Source of the DNA: Aphelenchoides besseyi
Taxonomy: Eukaryota; Nematoda; Chromadorea; Rhabditida; Aphelenchoididae
Reading direction: 5' to 3'
Length of the DNA stretch: 64,000 nt
NCBI GenBank assembly: GCA_024699855.1
Contig: JAMPIQ010000001.1
Coordinates: 4,402,001 to 4,466,000, forward strand
Shown here: one piece after another, positions 28,455-41,895 of the stretch
Layout of the letters: the number at the start of each line of letters is the position of its first letter
Position numbering within the stretch: position 1 is the stretch's first letter
The notes under the pieces: model-generated
What the model was told of the DNA's origin: nothing
Seen by the model: only the letters and a program-made list of their open reading frames with translations
Databases searched by the model: none
Made by a program: the position numbers and the translations under genes

Positions 28455-31400
28455 GATCGAACATTACTCCACGATGGGCAACTTAATTTCATTTTTGAAA
28501 GGGAAACTGAAATTCGAGATTCAGACAGAACCGAAGAATTGTTCGTCGATGGAACGGTATTATCTTCGGAAATTCAACTGGAACACCCGCCGTCGCAGAT
28601 TTCCGCTCCAGTCGTCTAATTAATAACACGGAAATTAAGTGCAAACAAACCCACTGGAGTGAACAAGTGACAATAAAAACAATAGGAAGAGGAACACAAT
28701 CGTTGGTCGTTTCGAAGTCGAGAACAAACCAAAAGATTAGCAGAACACAAAAGTTTTCAACGTTTCCGGTTCATTACTTTTGTTTGCAAATTGAAGCCAA
28801 AGGTCAATGAAAACGAGAATCCTGAGGATTGAACGTATGAAGTTCAAAGAACTAAAAGTCCTGAAATACGAAAAGACGCGCGTTTGTTCGCTGATAACAT
28901 CGCTAATCGAGAATACGCAGAGGTCGTTTTATCAACAAACACACAAAACAACCACGAGGTTTCTTCCGTGTGCTAAAGTGGGAAACAGAAATTTGCGCAC
29001 TTTTGAAATCGAGCCCAACAACCGTAGATTTGGTAGCTAAACCTGAGATTGTTCATACAGAGATCAGATTTCGCGGTTGTTAGCAGAATAGCTACATACA
29101 AACCGACGGTCATTTCGTTTGCCGTTGGACACTCGTTTCGACGTTTGATTTCCGTTGTAAGAGCGCCCACTTAAACGGAAATTATTCCATTTCGTTAATG
29201 CGAGAAATGACGAGAGAGTCACAGTCGTCAACGTTTCCGGTCCTTTGACTTAAAGGGCAACTTGAGGCCAAGAGGCGAACATTGTTGTGAGTCATTAAAA
29301 ACGTCGAATGCCACCACTTGTCGTACGTACAGGTCGATTGTTCGAGAATCAGAGACCGGAACACAAAAGAATGCTTGGACTCGTAGCAATTTCGGACGAA
29401 ATTTTAATGTTTGTCGAATGGCATTTGAACAAAAAGCCAACGAAACAGATTGTCGTTTATGACTTTCGAGTTGACGGAAAACGAGCCGTTCGACCGAACG
29501 AGCTGATTTCGCCGAGACCAAAGATAAAGCATGTTCGTGGCAGACCACCAACAGGACGGTTGTCAGGATCTCCAGAAGCTCATAAATTCAGCAACAAAGT
29601 CAACAGACGAAGAACACATTTGAACTTTTTTTGTATAAACAACCGTGTGATCAGATCGCAAGCTTCGAGCCTCTCTACCACGAGGGTATTTGCATAATAA
29701 TCGACGTTTTACACTTGTCAATTATTAACATTCGAAAAAAGGGTTTCCTCTTAGGACTTCTGAATTGCTAAACGCTGAAAACCGTTGGGTTGTTGGTCCC
29801 CTGGCGGTTCATCGGATGGAAGTGGTGCGGTAAGACAAAACCGCTGAAGATGTCGCGCTTTTCGTTACAAAAATAACAATTGGTTTTTTGCCTATTTTGT
29901 TGCACGACCGTATCTGATTACTCGCCCACTCGATTGGTCACTTAACTGAATGGACATTTATACGAAACAGTTCGACGATGTTTGCAACAAACGAACAAGA
30001 ATTCGAGTGCCACAACTCAAGGGAACAACAAACGTTTTTTGGAACCATAAGACCAATTGTCTTCAACGGCCTTTCAACTTCGCTCTCCCGTCGTTCTCTT
30101 TTGTTCGATGCCGAGCTGTTGAAAGGCGCTGCGGACTGTAGGCGTTAAATTTATGGTCAGAACCATTCGCACGTTTCACTCCAACTGTGAGTTTGACGAT
30201 AAGAAACATATGAATAGAAACAATCGACAAGTGATGTAAACTACAAACAAGAACTCCAAGATACGTAATTTCACATCCCAAGCCCAATTGATGCTGACCA
30301 GTGGATGTGTTGAGGTTGTGAGCTTCGCGATCGTAGATCCTATTCGCACAGAATTCGGTTAATCGAAAATAACTTTGCTCAATCCGTTTACCTGCTGGGC
30401 ATTCAAAACCCGCCGTTTAAGTCCCGTTGCGCGAAAAGGGAAATTAAAACTGACGGGTACCTTTTGGAGAACGTATTTTTCAATTGTTGTAAATTCAATC
30501 GTAAACACGAGGACAACTGCGCGCAATAAAAACTCGATGAGCCGCGGCAGAGAACACGCGGGATATTAAGAGCCTTCAAATGACATGTGTTTTGGGTTTT
30601 CAACTTTTAATGTCCGACCATTTGCTTCCAAAAAGCATCTCATCTGCTGCGTGATTCTCGTCTGGCAACAGATTTGGTCGAAGAAGTCAGGAACACGAAC
30701 GGCGGCAGAATAATTGGAAGATCAAAAAGCGGATTCTCGTAAGAGATAGAACCGAATTTTATGTTTTTCTCCGGTTTTCAATGAGATCAATGGATCATCA
30801 AAACGCGTGTGACGTGGCGAATGAGCGAAAAAGATCGATTGGACACATTCAGTTTGCCATGGAACGGCCGATCAGCTTGACAAACCATTAAAACGAGCAA
30901 TAAAAGCGGATCCACGAGTACAAAACGAAGTACGAAACCGTAGGCACAAATCCCAGCCGAATGCAACAGTTTCGCAAGTGAATACGTGACTAATCAAAAG
31001 ACGTGCCAACAAAAACGAGTGCCACTTCTCCCGATTTGGCGTCTAATTCGAAGAGTGGGAACAATGGTTGCCGTCCACTTAGATTCCTCGCTACGAGTTT
31101 CTGATGAACAAATCGGAAGTGATTGAGCAGATAACATTGGGACCGAAATGCAAATTGCACTCAACAATCGTGAGGTCACAAACCCCAAAAAACACAATGA
31201 ATGGCGTGCAAAACTCAACGTCCGATTCCGCTCAAGCGTATTTCCGTCCGTTGAAAGTGCGAAGATTTTCGAAGGCGTCGAATCGTGTGGACGAATTCCC
31301 TCGATTCCGTGAATTAGTGTCTTTGGCACTTCAAACGGACCGCGCAGTTTGATTTTAGACTTCTAGCCACTGGTCGATAATACGAAAATCTTTGCCATTT

Positions 31401-31746
31401 TTCACACACTAACGAGACTTCGGGATTTCATTCCACTAAAACGAAAAGCGTTCCGTTTCGCTTCAACTTTTGTCGTTGAATTTGCAGCCAAACGGATTTT
31501 ATTGCCGATGTGAAAAAGCGTCGGAAGTTCGCGTTGAAGACGTTCGGATTTCAATCGGACACTCGGAGTCGAGTTCAACTGCTTTCCGTTCGGATAGCAA
31601 ATGAGTTGATGGAAATTAATTTAATGCGATGTAAACAACAAATAATGCTCACAGGGAAATGCAAGAAGGGCAAAACGATTTGAGAAATAAGTGATGAGTT
31701 TCACGAGTTGATGGCAACAAGAGCGTTTAAGATCATTCTGTTACAG
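28455..31746. other. 3.3-kb non-coding stretch
   Basis: It lies between the acetylcholinesterase start and the myosin IX stop, both on the minus strand. It should contain the acetylcholinesterase promoter. The longest open frame (29308-29697, +) has no domain, no splice context and ordinary CpG-rich intergenic composition, so I do not call it. Confidence 0.45.
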
Positions 31747-34700
31747 TTAGTTCTTCATTTCGTTCAACGGCGAACCGAAGATCGCTTCTCGGTTGCCAAG
31801 TCGACGGATGAATTCGTTGGATGGTGGACGTAAACGGGCAGAACGCCGCGGTCTACGGTTCTTTGACAACGACGGCAAGCGATTGAGTATCGGAGGAGCT
31901 TCCATGTCGATCGCGTACTCTTCATTTAGTGAGTCCCATCCACAGGGCGAATTGCGAGCGCTGTTTTCTGCGTCGCTTGCGGTCAAGTCTTCGGATCTAA
32001 ACAGAATAGCAGTGAATTTACGACTTCAATATGAACATACGATGCAACTGGCGCTAAGGGTGGAAGTTCTTGAATCAATTTCAATCTAAATAGTGGACTG
32101 TAAATTGGAATTAACAACTTAACAAACTTTTCATGATCCAAGAATTCCAACTGTTCTTCGAACAACTGACGTGCAGTCTCCAAATTTGGAGTACTGCCAC
32201 TGGCCGCCACGTTCTGAACTTCGGCCAATTTCTCGGCTGCAACTTCGGCTTTTGCTTGAACCGCCCGCATATCGACGGACGCCGCAGATGAACGACGATG
32301 CTCTTCGATCTTTCGCAGATTTTCGGTAACTTTCTCACTGGCGGCTTCCAACTCAACGATTTGATTTAACGTGGTCTTGTAAACTCGTAGTTTTTCTTCG
32401 ATCATCATCTGTACGATCACTCCCTGCTTCTTAACATCCATTAGTTGTTCTTGTGCGTGAACCGCTTGATTTCGTCGCAGAATACAGGGAGCAAAGATAA
32501 CAGATAAGTTGGACGCTGTCATTCTGTTTATCGTTTCTTGATGTGCGACACGTGCTAAATGATACATCAAACGATCGAAGACGCAACGGTTTGCGCGTGG
32601 TAGAAGATCTACAACTACCGACAAGCAGCGAAGACGTTCGGACATGTCTTTCACTTCTGTAGGTACTGATAATAAGAGATTTGATTATAGCCGTACCTGA
32701 CACGTTGATAAAGTTTTCGTAGAGCTCGAATGTAATTAACGGCTCGTTTAGTTCACGAAAGAATCCTTTGATAAGTGTAGTTAGTACGTGAACAGGAACT
32801 TCATCAAACGAGAAATTGTCCCAATCTGAAATCAACATTCACAGATCTTTCTTTATTTTGAACAAACCTTCGGCTAACTCGATTTGATTTCGCAGTTTTT
32901 TCACTTCTGCTACCGAACCACTCTTTCGATACAATCCCTCGACAAATAAACCGCGAATTTCAATCGCCTAAATAGTCGATTGATCAATAGTTACCGTGTA
33001 ATCGATTACCATAAGCATGTTGTTCAAAATTGGAGGCACAATAAGATCGTCACCGGTCAAGACTGCAAGATCGGCTCCGAAGAACCGACTACGACCGCTG
33101 GCCATCACAGCGGGAAGAACTGCACGTGCGCAAGTTCCATTCACTTTTGTATGACATTTTTTGTGAACACTCAAACGACAGTTCAAACAAATGAAGATCT
33201 TCTCTGCGTGCCACATGAACTGATCACAGAACTCGCAATACGTGGGTACGTGAACAAAGTCGGGTTTGAAGCGATGACCATTGATTAACTAGGAAACAAT
33301 CTAAACTATTATGCCGAAAAAACTTACTGTAACATCAGATCGTCGTCTCTGCTTTCTGACTTTCCGTATGATGCTTGTCGTTGTTTTCTTTGCTGATCCA
33401 CGTCGTTTTCCTTGTTGTGCCATGAACTCGTTAAGAAACCCACGAAACGCATTTACACCCAAAGTGGTTGGAAAAACAATCTAAATCGAAGTTCAGATCG
33501 AGCACTTATACGATGATCTACGTTTTCATTTCTGCACATTTTCACGAGTAATCCCTCGAATGTTGTGATCAGATCGTGATATCGCAGAACTGTTCCACGT
33601 TCACCCGAAAAAACGGCTTCACCTAAACTCAAGTTAAAGAAAATATCTCAATACAAAACTCACTTCCAATCAGCTCCATGTGAAATTCTCCTAAACATCA
33701 ATGCAAGTTCTTATTACTCGTGATGAGTTGACTTACGTAGTGATTTCTTGAATATCGCGTCCATCACTGTTTCGCGTTTCTTCTCTTGATCTAATTGACA
33801 TTGTTTCTTGAAAATGAAGACGCTGAATTGTCGCAGATCTATAATGAGAATTAGAATCGATTACAAGTTGCTGATTACCGTTAATGCCACTAATTACATG
33901 TGCTGTCGGATCGGTCTGGAATACACACTACTACACGATAGCAGTCATTCTACTCACTTGTTGTTTTGTTTTTGTTAAATTGAAAGACGATGCAAAAGAA
34001 GATAATGTTGGTTTGCCGGGGGTATCTGATCGTGTTGGACTCAACGGTGGAACACAGGGAATATTCGTAGCAAAAGATGAGCATTCTTTGTGAAATGTCA
34101 AACGACAATCCGTGCATTTTAGTCCTTGAACAAGGAGACTACTCAAGGAACGGTTGCAAAGAGCACAATGAACCAACGATCGATGAAGCCGTGTTGCTTT
34201 GAAGTGATGAGCATGTTTTGTTTCCATGGACGTTTTCTCTGTTTCCGTTGAAATACTATAAAATACAGACCATTCGATTAGCAGTTTATGTGTTTCTACC
34301 TTGTGGTTGGCTCATTCATCGTCGTATCATCCTCACTCAGCTCGTCTCCTCGTCGTGTCCACAACGATTTCAAGTGTTTACGTGCCCGATTAAATCCAAT
34401 TTTTGTGAACTTTAGTTTTGCACTTGGACTCTAAAACCACTAAGTTATTAGTTGAAATTATGAAATTACTTTCGGCCCAGAAATTAATTCTGCTCTTTGT
34501 AGCTCCGTCGATTCTGTACTTGCCGCTCTTCTTAACATCCGCAATTTGGCCGTTGATGCGGTGGTCGCCAAACTTTGACGTCGTTGAAATCCCTTATCAC
34601 TTGCACCAATTAGCTTCAATCGAGTGTTTTCTAAGATGAAAGTCGCGTCCAAATCAGCTTCCACCGTTCCGTCATCAAGCTTCTGAGGTCCCTCTTCGAA

Positions 34701-37700
34701 GACATCGTCTTCTTCATCTTCGATGCTGCTCAACTCATCAGTAAACTCTTCGGTGTCTGTTACTTCATCTGCAGCGAACTGAGCAAACGACTCGGGACGA
34801 TTCAAATCAAATTGATTGAGCGAAATGGTGTGCACTCGATTGATGTCGAAGGCCATTTGTTTTCGGGCATCTGACGGTGCTAACAGTACCTTGTGGTGTG
34901 CGGAAAGATTGTGGATGATGGGCGTCTTATCGTTTTCTTTCAGTCGTTGAAATTGAATTCTCGCTCGTTTACCGCGAATCCACGCCTGAAGAGCAATGAC
35001 AATTCGACGCGCCTGCTTGTAACGACGTTCCTCGTGATATCGACGCCAAACGGTTTGAATAATCGTGGCAGCCAAACTGAATAAAAGAAATCATTCGGTT
35101 ATCTCGACTATCGATTACTTTTGACGGCGAATTTCATTGCGCGCACACATTCCACGAACTCTCGCTTGCAATCGAATGATCCCCGAACTGTAAACACTTC
35201 TATTAATCACGTTCGATCTAATCACTCACCGTAGTTTAACAAAACGACGGCGTGTTTGTATCGTACGAAACCAATTTTGCAACTGAAAACTCCACTGTAT
35301 ATTCGCAGCCATTTGCTCTTACCGTGCAGATGTGTTGCATGATAACACGATGCAACTGCTCGTCCAAAATCAACTTTTCAGCATCACGCAAGTAGATCTG
35401 AACATCACATATTGTAGAAGAAGTGAACTGAAATCACCTTTGTTTTGCCGTACTGAACACTTCCACGATCAATCAACGGATGTTCGTTGATGAAACGCTC
35501 AATATCCGCCTGTGTACTTTCACGACCATTGCGCAAAAGAATTCGATAGCTTTCGGCAAATGACTCGTAGTCCATTCGAATGGAGTAGCCGGCACGACGA
35601 ATTCGCACGGTCTCCAACATTCCAGTATAGCGAAGTTGACGGAGAATAATGTTGTCGTCGAAAACGTTTGCAACCTTTTCGTTGTTTGATTTAATACAAC
35701 GAATGAAATAGGGTGTAGATAGGGCGAGAGTTTTCATCAATCGATTCAACGAGTACTCGAACTGTCGGCTCACTGACGTCGGCTTGTTTGTGATCACCCG
35801 CTTTCCCGTGAGTTCTTTGACTGTTTGCAACGTGCGTGCCGTTGATTGTCGATCTTCTCGGGGTTTGCCAGTTAATCCACGACGTGCACGATTGACGATT
35901 GTTTTGAAAATGGACGTATCACAGAAGTCGGGCACAATGTCAAGACCCAAATCACCGCGTAGAAATTGTGCCAAGTGAGTATCCGATCCACGTCGACTAC
36001 CCGCATGAAGCGGCTCATTTGGGACCAACAAACGATCAAGACTTTCAGCTCTTCGAATTCGTTTTCTGTTTGTAATCACATCACGAAAAGCGTTCATCGC
36101 ACGAAAGAATGCTCGAAGAACGTTCCATCGAAACACGGCAACTGGATCATCAGCTACTAGTTCGCGTAGAAATGCCGATCGTCCACTTTTAAGTACCGTG
36201 ATCACTTCTTGTCGCATCATATCACGATTCTTTTCACGAAAATTCTAGACTTTATGTTACGTAACAGCTTCATTCGAATCACTTACCGTGATTTGATATT
36301 TGACTTTTCCGGCATAGTGAGCAATAATGAAGGCATCTTCTCTTTTGTGTGGGATTTCGTAATACTCATTGGATTTGAGGAATGTGTTCAACTTTTCGAG
36401 CATCGAATGATCGGTCCCGTTGTGGATGTTCGATTCCTCGTCAATCAACCGCAACAATCCGTATGGTTTTGACTATAGATGCAACATAAACAACAACTGG
36501 ATAGAACTCACGTTAAACAAATGTACACATTCAGTGTTGTCTGTCCATTCGATATTCGTCCACTGAATTCCTTCTTTGCAGTACTCTTCCTGAAAATCGT
36601 AGAGTCAACAAAAACCTCTTTTGTGATTACCTGTTCAAACTGAAAGATGTGTTGATTGAAATAGGCTTGAAGATGTCTAAAAAACTATAAAACAACTAAT
36701 CATAACCATCTTACATACTCGTTTGCGTAGTTGATACAAAGTTGTTCGAAGGAATTCAAGTGTGCTCCAACGTCTTCAAATCCAAAAATATCCTGCAACC
36801 AGAAGCGTGATTGTAATTGCAGTCAATCAAACTCACCAATATCCCAATACTCAGACTCTTGCTCATGTTCTTTTCGCGTCGAATCAACGCAAAGTTAATT
36901 CGATTAACAATCCAATGGAAAAGTGAATTGTAAAGACATTTGGCCATTGCATCGCGCGTATTTACCGCTTCAGCCAAATGGAATCGACTGATCACCGTAT
37001 CGTGTTTCAATTTTGTTTTTCGCATAGTAAGTGCTTGACTCAGTTGCTGGGTGTTAATGCCGAGCAAATTCGCAATAATATCAATCAATTCGTCGTTGCT
37101 GATTGCTGCGTTCTCATCGATGTGCTGACCAGGTCGCTGTAAACATACAACATAACTTCGTAAGTCTGATTGCTCTTACTTTCACAAACTCAACGTTCCC
37201 AAGCAATAAAACGGCCGAAATTATACCAAAAATTTGCTGTTGCGTAATCGGACAGAAGCCAACCAACTGCATCGACGTTTTCAAGCGTTCGAACTCGTAT
37301 TTTTCCGATGGTGCATCTCCTTCGGGCATAACCTTCTGCAACGAAACCACTTACAGTCGTCCATTGACACTCACTACCTCATGTAAGTAGCGATAGTCCT
37401 TCGCAGGCAACAGCATGTGCCGCTTCTTTTCTTCTTCACTTGCACCAATCAAAAGATAATAGAAAACGTGATAATTTCGTTCACCAACGGCCTGTTGAAT
37501 TATACGCGACTTTTCCAACAAGTAGATCTCGACATTCGCTCCGGAGACCATACCATTCTCACGATAATGGATCTTCAAAAACTTTCCAAAACGTGACGAA
37601 TTGTTGTTTTGAACGGTTACAGCATTGCCGAAAGCCTAAAGAGCGAATTGAATACCATCAAGTGCTGCAATTTAAGTTTTACGTCCGCCTACAATTGCGT

Positions 37701-39207
37701 CAACTTTTTTAGAAAAACGTGTCCGTTCGAAACATTTGCCAAATGGTTCCGATTGCTTGTGAGCTATTAGTCAAACAAACTGCACTTTGCGAGCCCGATT
37801 CTAATGCGAATTTCTTCTCAAAACACCCGGAACGCGCTGAATCGTCGAAGCGAACGCTCGCGTCATGATGCGATAAGAAATTCTAATTGTTTTCTGCGAG
37901 CACCAATAAAACACGAACCTCAAGAACAGGACCGGCTGACAGAAGCATCTTCTCGACACTACTTCCCGTACTTCCTTTCTGACCCATGGTCAAAGTTGTT
38001 AGATGATGGAGAATGAAGTTTGTACTTTCCGTTTTTCCAGATCCTACAATTGAAGGTTTTTAACTCTGATCAAAGACCGTGAATACCCGATTCACCACTA
38101 ATCACTGCCACTTGACTTTCCTTCTTACGTAGCCTATAAACAGAGTTGTTAAAGTGAACGCACTGGGCATTTGATTGAACAAAGTGTATTTGGAAGCTAA
38201 AGACAATCACTTACATGCAAAAGTACATGATATTGGAAATGGCAAAGATGTGTGGTGGTAGAGAACTGATACGAGTTGCTTGTGAGTATAAACTCGCATA
38301 TTTGGGACCAAAAATTGGATAGAACTGATAGGGATTGACGGCAATCAAGATTGCCTGACCAATATACGTGTAGATGTGACCGTTGTTGAATCGTTCCCGC
38401 AAATTGTCGAGTAACGTTTGTTCAGTGAGTTCTGATAAACAACACAAATCGGCGAATTCACGTTCTTTGACCTGAAGCAATCCACGCTGAAATGAAATCA
38501 GTGGATCGATGGTGAGTGATGATAATCAATTTTAGTTGTGAAACAATGGACGTGAAATACAATGGACAGAAACGACCGGAAATCGACGGGTATTTGAGGG
38601 TACACCGAACAACTTACCTGTGGCTGAGAAAGAAACTTGGCGAGAAATGAGTCGATGGTACTCGTGTTTTCGGAGGTGCGAATTTGACCGGCCGGCGGTT
38701 TCGCATTCTTTCTTCGAAGTACAAATCGATTTCTCGGAAGCGATGGATCTTCGTTGGATGAGCCGGGTACCGGTCGAGGCCAAAGTGTTTGAACGGAAAC
38801 CGGATACTCTTCCCGATCCAGTTTGCGTTCCTTGAACGTTTTTCCTGAAATGATCCATTGATTGACTTTACTTGATCGATAGTACCGTCCAGAGTTCCCA
38901 TAATTTCGAAGAGTTCGAAGTCTTCGGCATTTTTTGTGGCGAAATCTAAACGAAATCTCACAATCTAAAAGCAACCAATCAGACCTTCCGGTTTTTCTTC
39001 GATGATCTTCGCAATCAACTCTTGGGTTGTGGAACGACGATGCATTTGAATCTTCAGGTTCTGATCGTTGAAATAGAACAAATAGACGACAATCTCGTCG
39101 ATGTGCGAATCATCGCCGCCGATCGTCAACGCTCGTCGAGGGAACACGCCGCTTCCACCAACGGACGATGGAGGCGCCTTCAACGAGTCGAAACTCATGG
39201 CTACCAA
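31747..39207 (-). CDS. hum-7: Unconventional myosin IX with RhoGAP tail
   Basis: Single-headed actin motor that carries a Rho GTPase-activating domain. Order on the minus strand: a Ras-associating-like N-terminus ([20 protein letters not shown]); the motor ([20 protein letters not shown], the P-loop [11 protein letters not shown] split by an intron, [29 protein letters not shown]); a moderate loop-2 insertion rich in basic and Ser residues; IQ motifs ([18 protein letters not shown]); a first C1 zinc finger ([18 protein letters not shown]); a second C1 (GHRFKPDF, then [11 protein letters not shown]); and RhoGAP ([35 protein letters not shown]). The RhoGAP arginine is in YRKSG. Some 20-plus introns are 40-50 nt. 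The Met at 39207 or the one three codons later (39198) may be used. The symbol follows the C. elegans class-IX myosin, by architecture. Confidence 0.92.
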
Positions 39208-40239
39208 TCAGCTCTGAAACCCGTTCGAAACCTTCTACTCAATTCACGACTTCTCACTTTTAGTTCTGCGAACTTGGTCCTACGTTTTACTACAAAAATG
39301 ATTGTGCTTCAGGCGCCAAAGTAGAGTCATCAGCAACGATCGTTTTCGCATTCAGCGGTCCAATCGAACGGTCAAATCAGAAACAATCGGAAGGGCGGAA
39401 AGAGTTCCGCTCAAAATTTGACCCGCAATTTTCTGCAAAGAGTTGCAGCAAATCGGATGTTTCGCACAAAAACACGAGAAATCAAAAAGACCTTCGACTG
39501 CGAAAACCCGATACTCACGGATGTTACCAATTCGACAAACGTTCTCCGTCTGCTCGTCGTTATTGCAATCAAAAAGAAGACAAACAAGAAGCTCGTTAAT
39601 GGACCTCATGAGCAGTTTAACAAGCATGACGGGCAATGACCCGGAATTGAAAAGGAAGTCTCGAACTTCACCAACTGAACACAACGACAGAACCCACCGA
39701 CTTTCGATGCGACGACTTTTGGAGTTAAGAACCAACGATTTCAACAAAAAACAGCCGACTCTTTTCATTAGTTTGCTGACTCGTGTGAATCAGGAGCCTT
39801 GGGCCGATCGGATCTCAAACGGTCGCCACTCCACGCCTTCAGGCCCGATAAAAATCCGCACTTGGCCCACTGATCGACGTCAAAGCAAAAAGATTTCGAT
39901 TTGACTCTGATGTCCTCTCTCGTTTGTTTTTTCTCGTTTTAAATTGCCTACTTGGCCGTCCGTTGGTGTTCAAATTGGCAGACCGATCCCTCACAACCGA
40001 CTTTGCCGTCTCTCTATTTTTAAATCGCCGAAACAACAAAGTGCACCGATCAGGAGTTCCGTGGAGTGCAAGTCGAACGATCGAAGAATTGCAAAACCAA
40101 AAATCAACATGTGCTCCATCAAACTGTTAAGATAACTACAGAGACTCCTTATTTATTACACTCCTGTTTCTCAATTGTTTTGCGAAAACATTTCGAGACG
40201 AAAATCGATTGTCTATCAAATGAGTTCAATCCAAACATA
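39208..40239. other. Upstream region of myosin IX, no gene seen
   Basis: 1.0 kb between the myosin IX start and the stop of the cysteine-rich GPI gene, both minus. It includes a 153-codon open frame on the plus strand (39443-39904) that overlaps a 138-codon minus frame; neither has domains or splice context. A minus-strand AATAAA near 40150 serves the gene to the right. Confidence 0.45.
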
Positions 40240-41264
40240 CTAACACAATAGTCCGTAGATCATAGTCAGAAGAAACAGCGCTGATGGTCTGACATACGAA
40301 GTCGTGGAATAGGCCGCAGAAACAGACGAGCTCGGTAGTTGATAACCGAGAAACTTTAACGCAAAATCCGAATCGCAAGTTGATCCCTGAAAATGTTCGT
40401 TGTATCTGACAATTCAACTCACTTTGCAACAACATTTCGTTTCTTCGTGATTGCACGTCAACGCTCCGCCAAGTAATTTCGTTAATCCGCGACAGTTATC
40501 TTCAACATCTCCGTGCTATAAGGAAATCTAATTGAAAGCAAATATGTTGGCACCTCGACACAAATTGTGTCCAATTCATCGGTTCCACGATAGTGAGCCA
40601 AACACACTCCGCAAGTCGAGCGAACAAACCGTCGAGTTGCGTTCTTTGTTCCATCTGTAACTTCGAATTTTGAAGGACTGGAAAGCAATTTCGGATTATC
40701 GATGATGGTTTGATTGTCGGATGAGTGCTGAATCGGTGGAAGAGGTGAGAGCATTAAAGCTGGCGGTTCTTCGCTGATTACTTCATTCAAGAAATAGGTA
40801 TTCACTGTGCATGTTGTGTCGTCTTGAATACACAAATTACTTCGAACACATGAACAAATCCCACCTTTTCGAGGACTGCTGCTTGACGACCAATGAAAAC
40901 GCAGACGATCAAAACAATCGACTGTACGACAACAACAAAACTGGTGATCACGTAGACAATCGAATGGAGAAGATTGTTTCGATTGAAGACATTCGTGTCT
41001 GCAATCGTTTCACGTGAACTGATAATCAGTCTAAAATACTTACCCTTTATCTTTGATCTTCATAACGCAATCAAACTGGACATGACTTCCATTCGATATT
41101 GCCACGCAAGCCAAGCAACCGTTCATTTGTCCGACACGTAATGGAAGATCGTAGACATCCAGTCGACCATTTGAATCGAGAGATTGCTCGTAAATTGGAC
41201 AAACAATTCCATCATTTGAAAATACCAATGAAAACAATAAGACAGTTAAAAACAGTTTTACCAT
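40240..41264 (-). CDS. Secreted cysteine-rich GPI-anchored protein (Ly6-like)
   Basis: I start at MVKLFLTVLLFSLVFS, a clear signal peptide; the open frame continues upstream to 41339 but would bury it. The mature protein has two cysteine-rich units. Unit one runs from VCPIYEQS through CLACVAIS, HECLQSK, FCCCRTVDCF and ICSCVRSNLC. Unit two runs from CGVCLAHYRG through NCRG, LTCNHEETKCCCK and STCDSD. The CCC followed by a spaced Cys resembles Ly6/uPAR-activin-receptor ectodomains of nematodes. The C-terminus is Ser/Tyr-rich then hydrophobic (ALFLLTMIYGLLC-stop), fitting a GPI signal. The exon after KDKG begins HECL (acceptor gattgcag), which keeps the cysteine frame; an alternative frame across the same DNA looks transmembrane but ends in a stop. 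The ligand is unknown. Confidence 0.72.
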
Positions 41265-41895
41265 AGTCAAACACAACCAGAGAATAGAAGTCGAAACAAG
41301 AGAATGATTCTTTTTTTCGGTCATTTTGGTTAACAACACGAAGCGTTACAAAGTAGTTGAGTTGACATGATTGTCGCATGTTTTGCTCAAGTTCATAAGA
41401 TCACATCTAGATTTCACAACCGTATACTGGAACACCAGACGGCAGTCATTTGTTTTTGCAATTCGGAACTAATTAGCACTCTTTTGTTAATTCAGCAGTC
41501 AACAGTAAGCTGATTTCTCGGACTCTCGAACAAACATTCCGCTAGATGGAACGATTTGCGTTAGCACCGTTGCTCGCGCTAATGTTTCCGTCGGTGCACC
41601 GCGTTGATCAACGACGTGGTTTGTTTGTCTGGCAGATGTGAACGACCGATTTCAATATTGTTGTTAGTTTTCAACCAATTTAGTCAATGCAGTTTAGTCG
41701 AGTGTTTGATAGCTCAGCAGCGAAGTGTCAACAACGAATATGCGTTCTGCAAATTCTAAATTATGAATTGAGAGCGTGAACTTTGTCACGTACACCTGCA
41801 ATGAAACAAAAGAAGATGAACAATACATGGTTTAGGTTTTTAAGCCGGAGGTTGCTTTCGAGAATCATTCATTTCGAGATTTGGCTGCTGGGAAG
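41265..41895. other. Divergent promoter region, no gene seen
   Basis: 630 bp between the divergent starts of the cysteine-rich GPI gene (-) and the small secreted-protein gene (+). No coding exon or RNA gene was recognised. Confidence 0.5.

Noticed and set aside
29308..29697. 129-codon open frame on the plus strand
   Set aside because: Lys/Arg-rich translation with no recognisable fold and an overlapping minus frame; likely chance.
39443..39904. 153-codon open frame upstream of myosin IX
   Set aside because: Overlaps a 138-codon frame on the other strand; composition is basic and featureless.
40811..41017. Alternative exon frame giving a transmembrane helix in the Ly6-like gene
   Set aside because: It ends in a stop and breaks the cysteine pattern; the frame starting HECLQSK continues into the next Cys-rich block.
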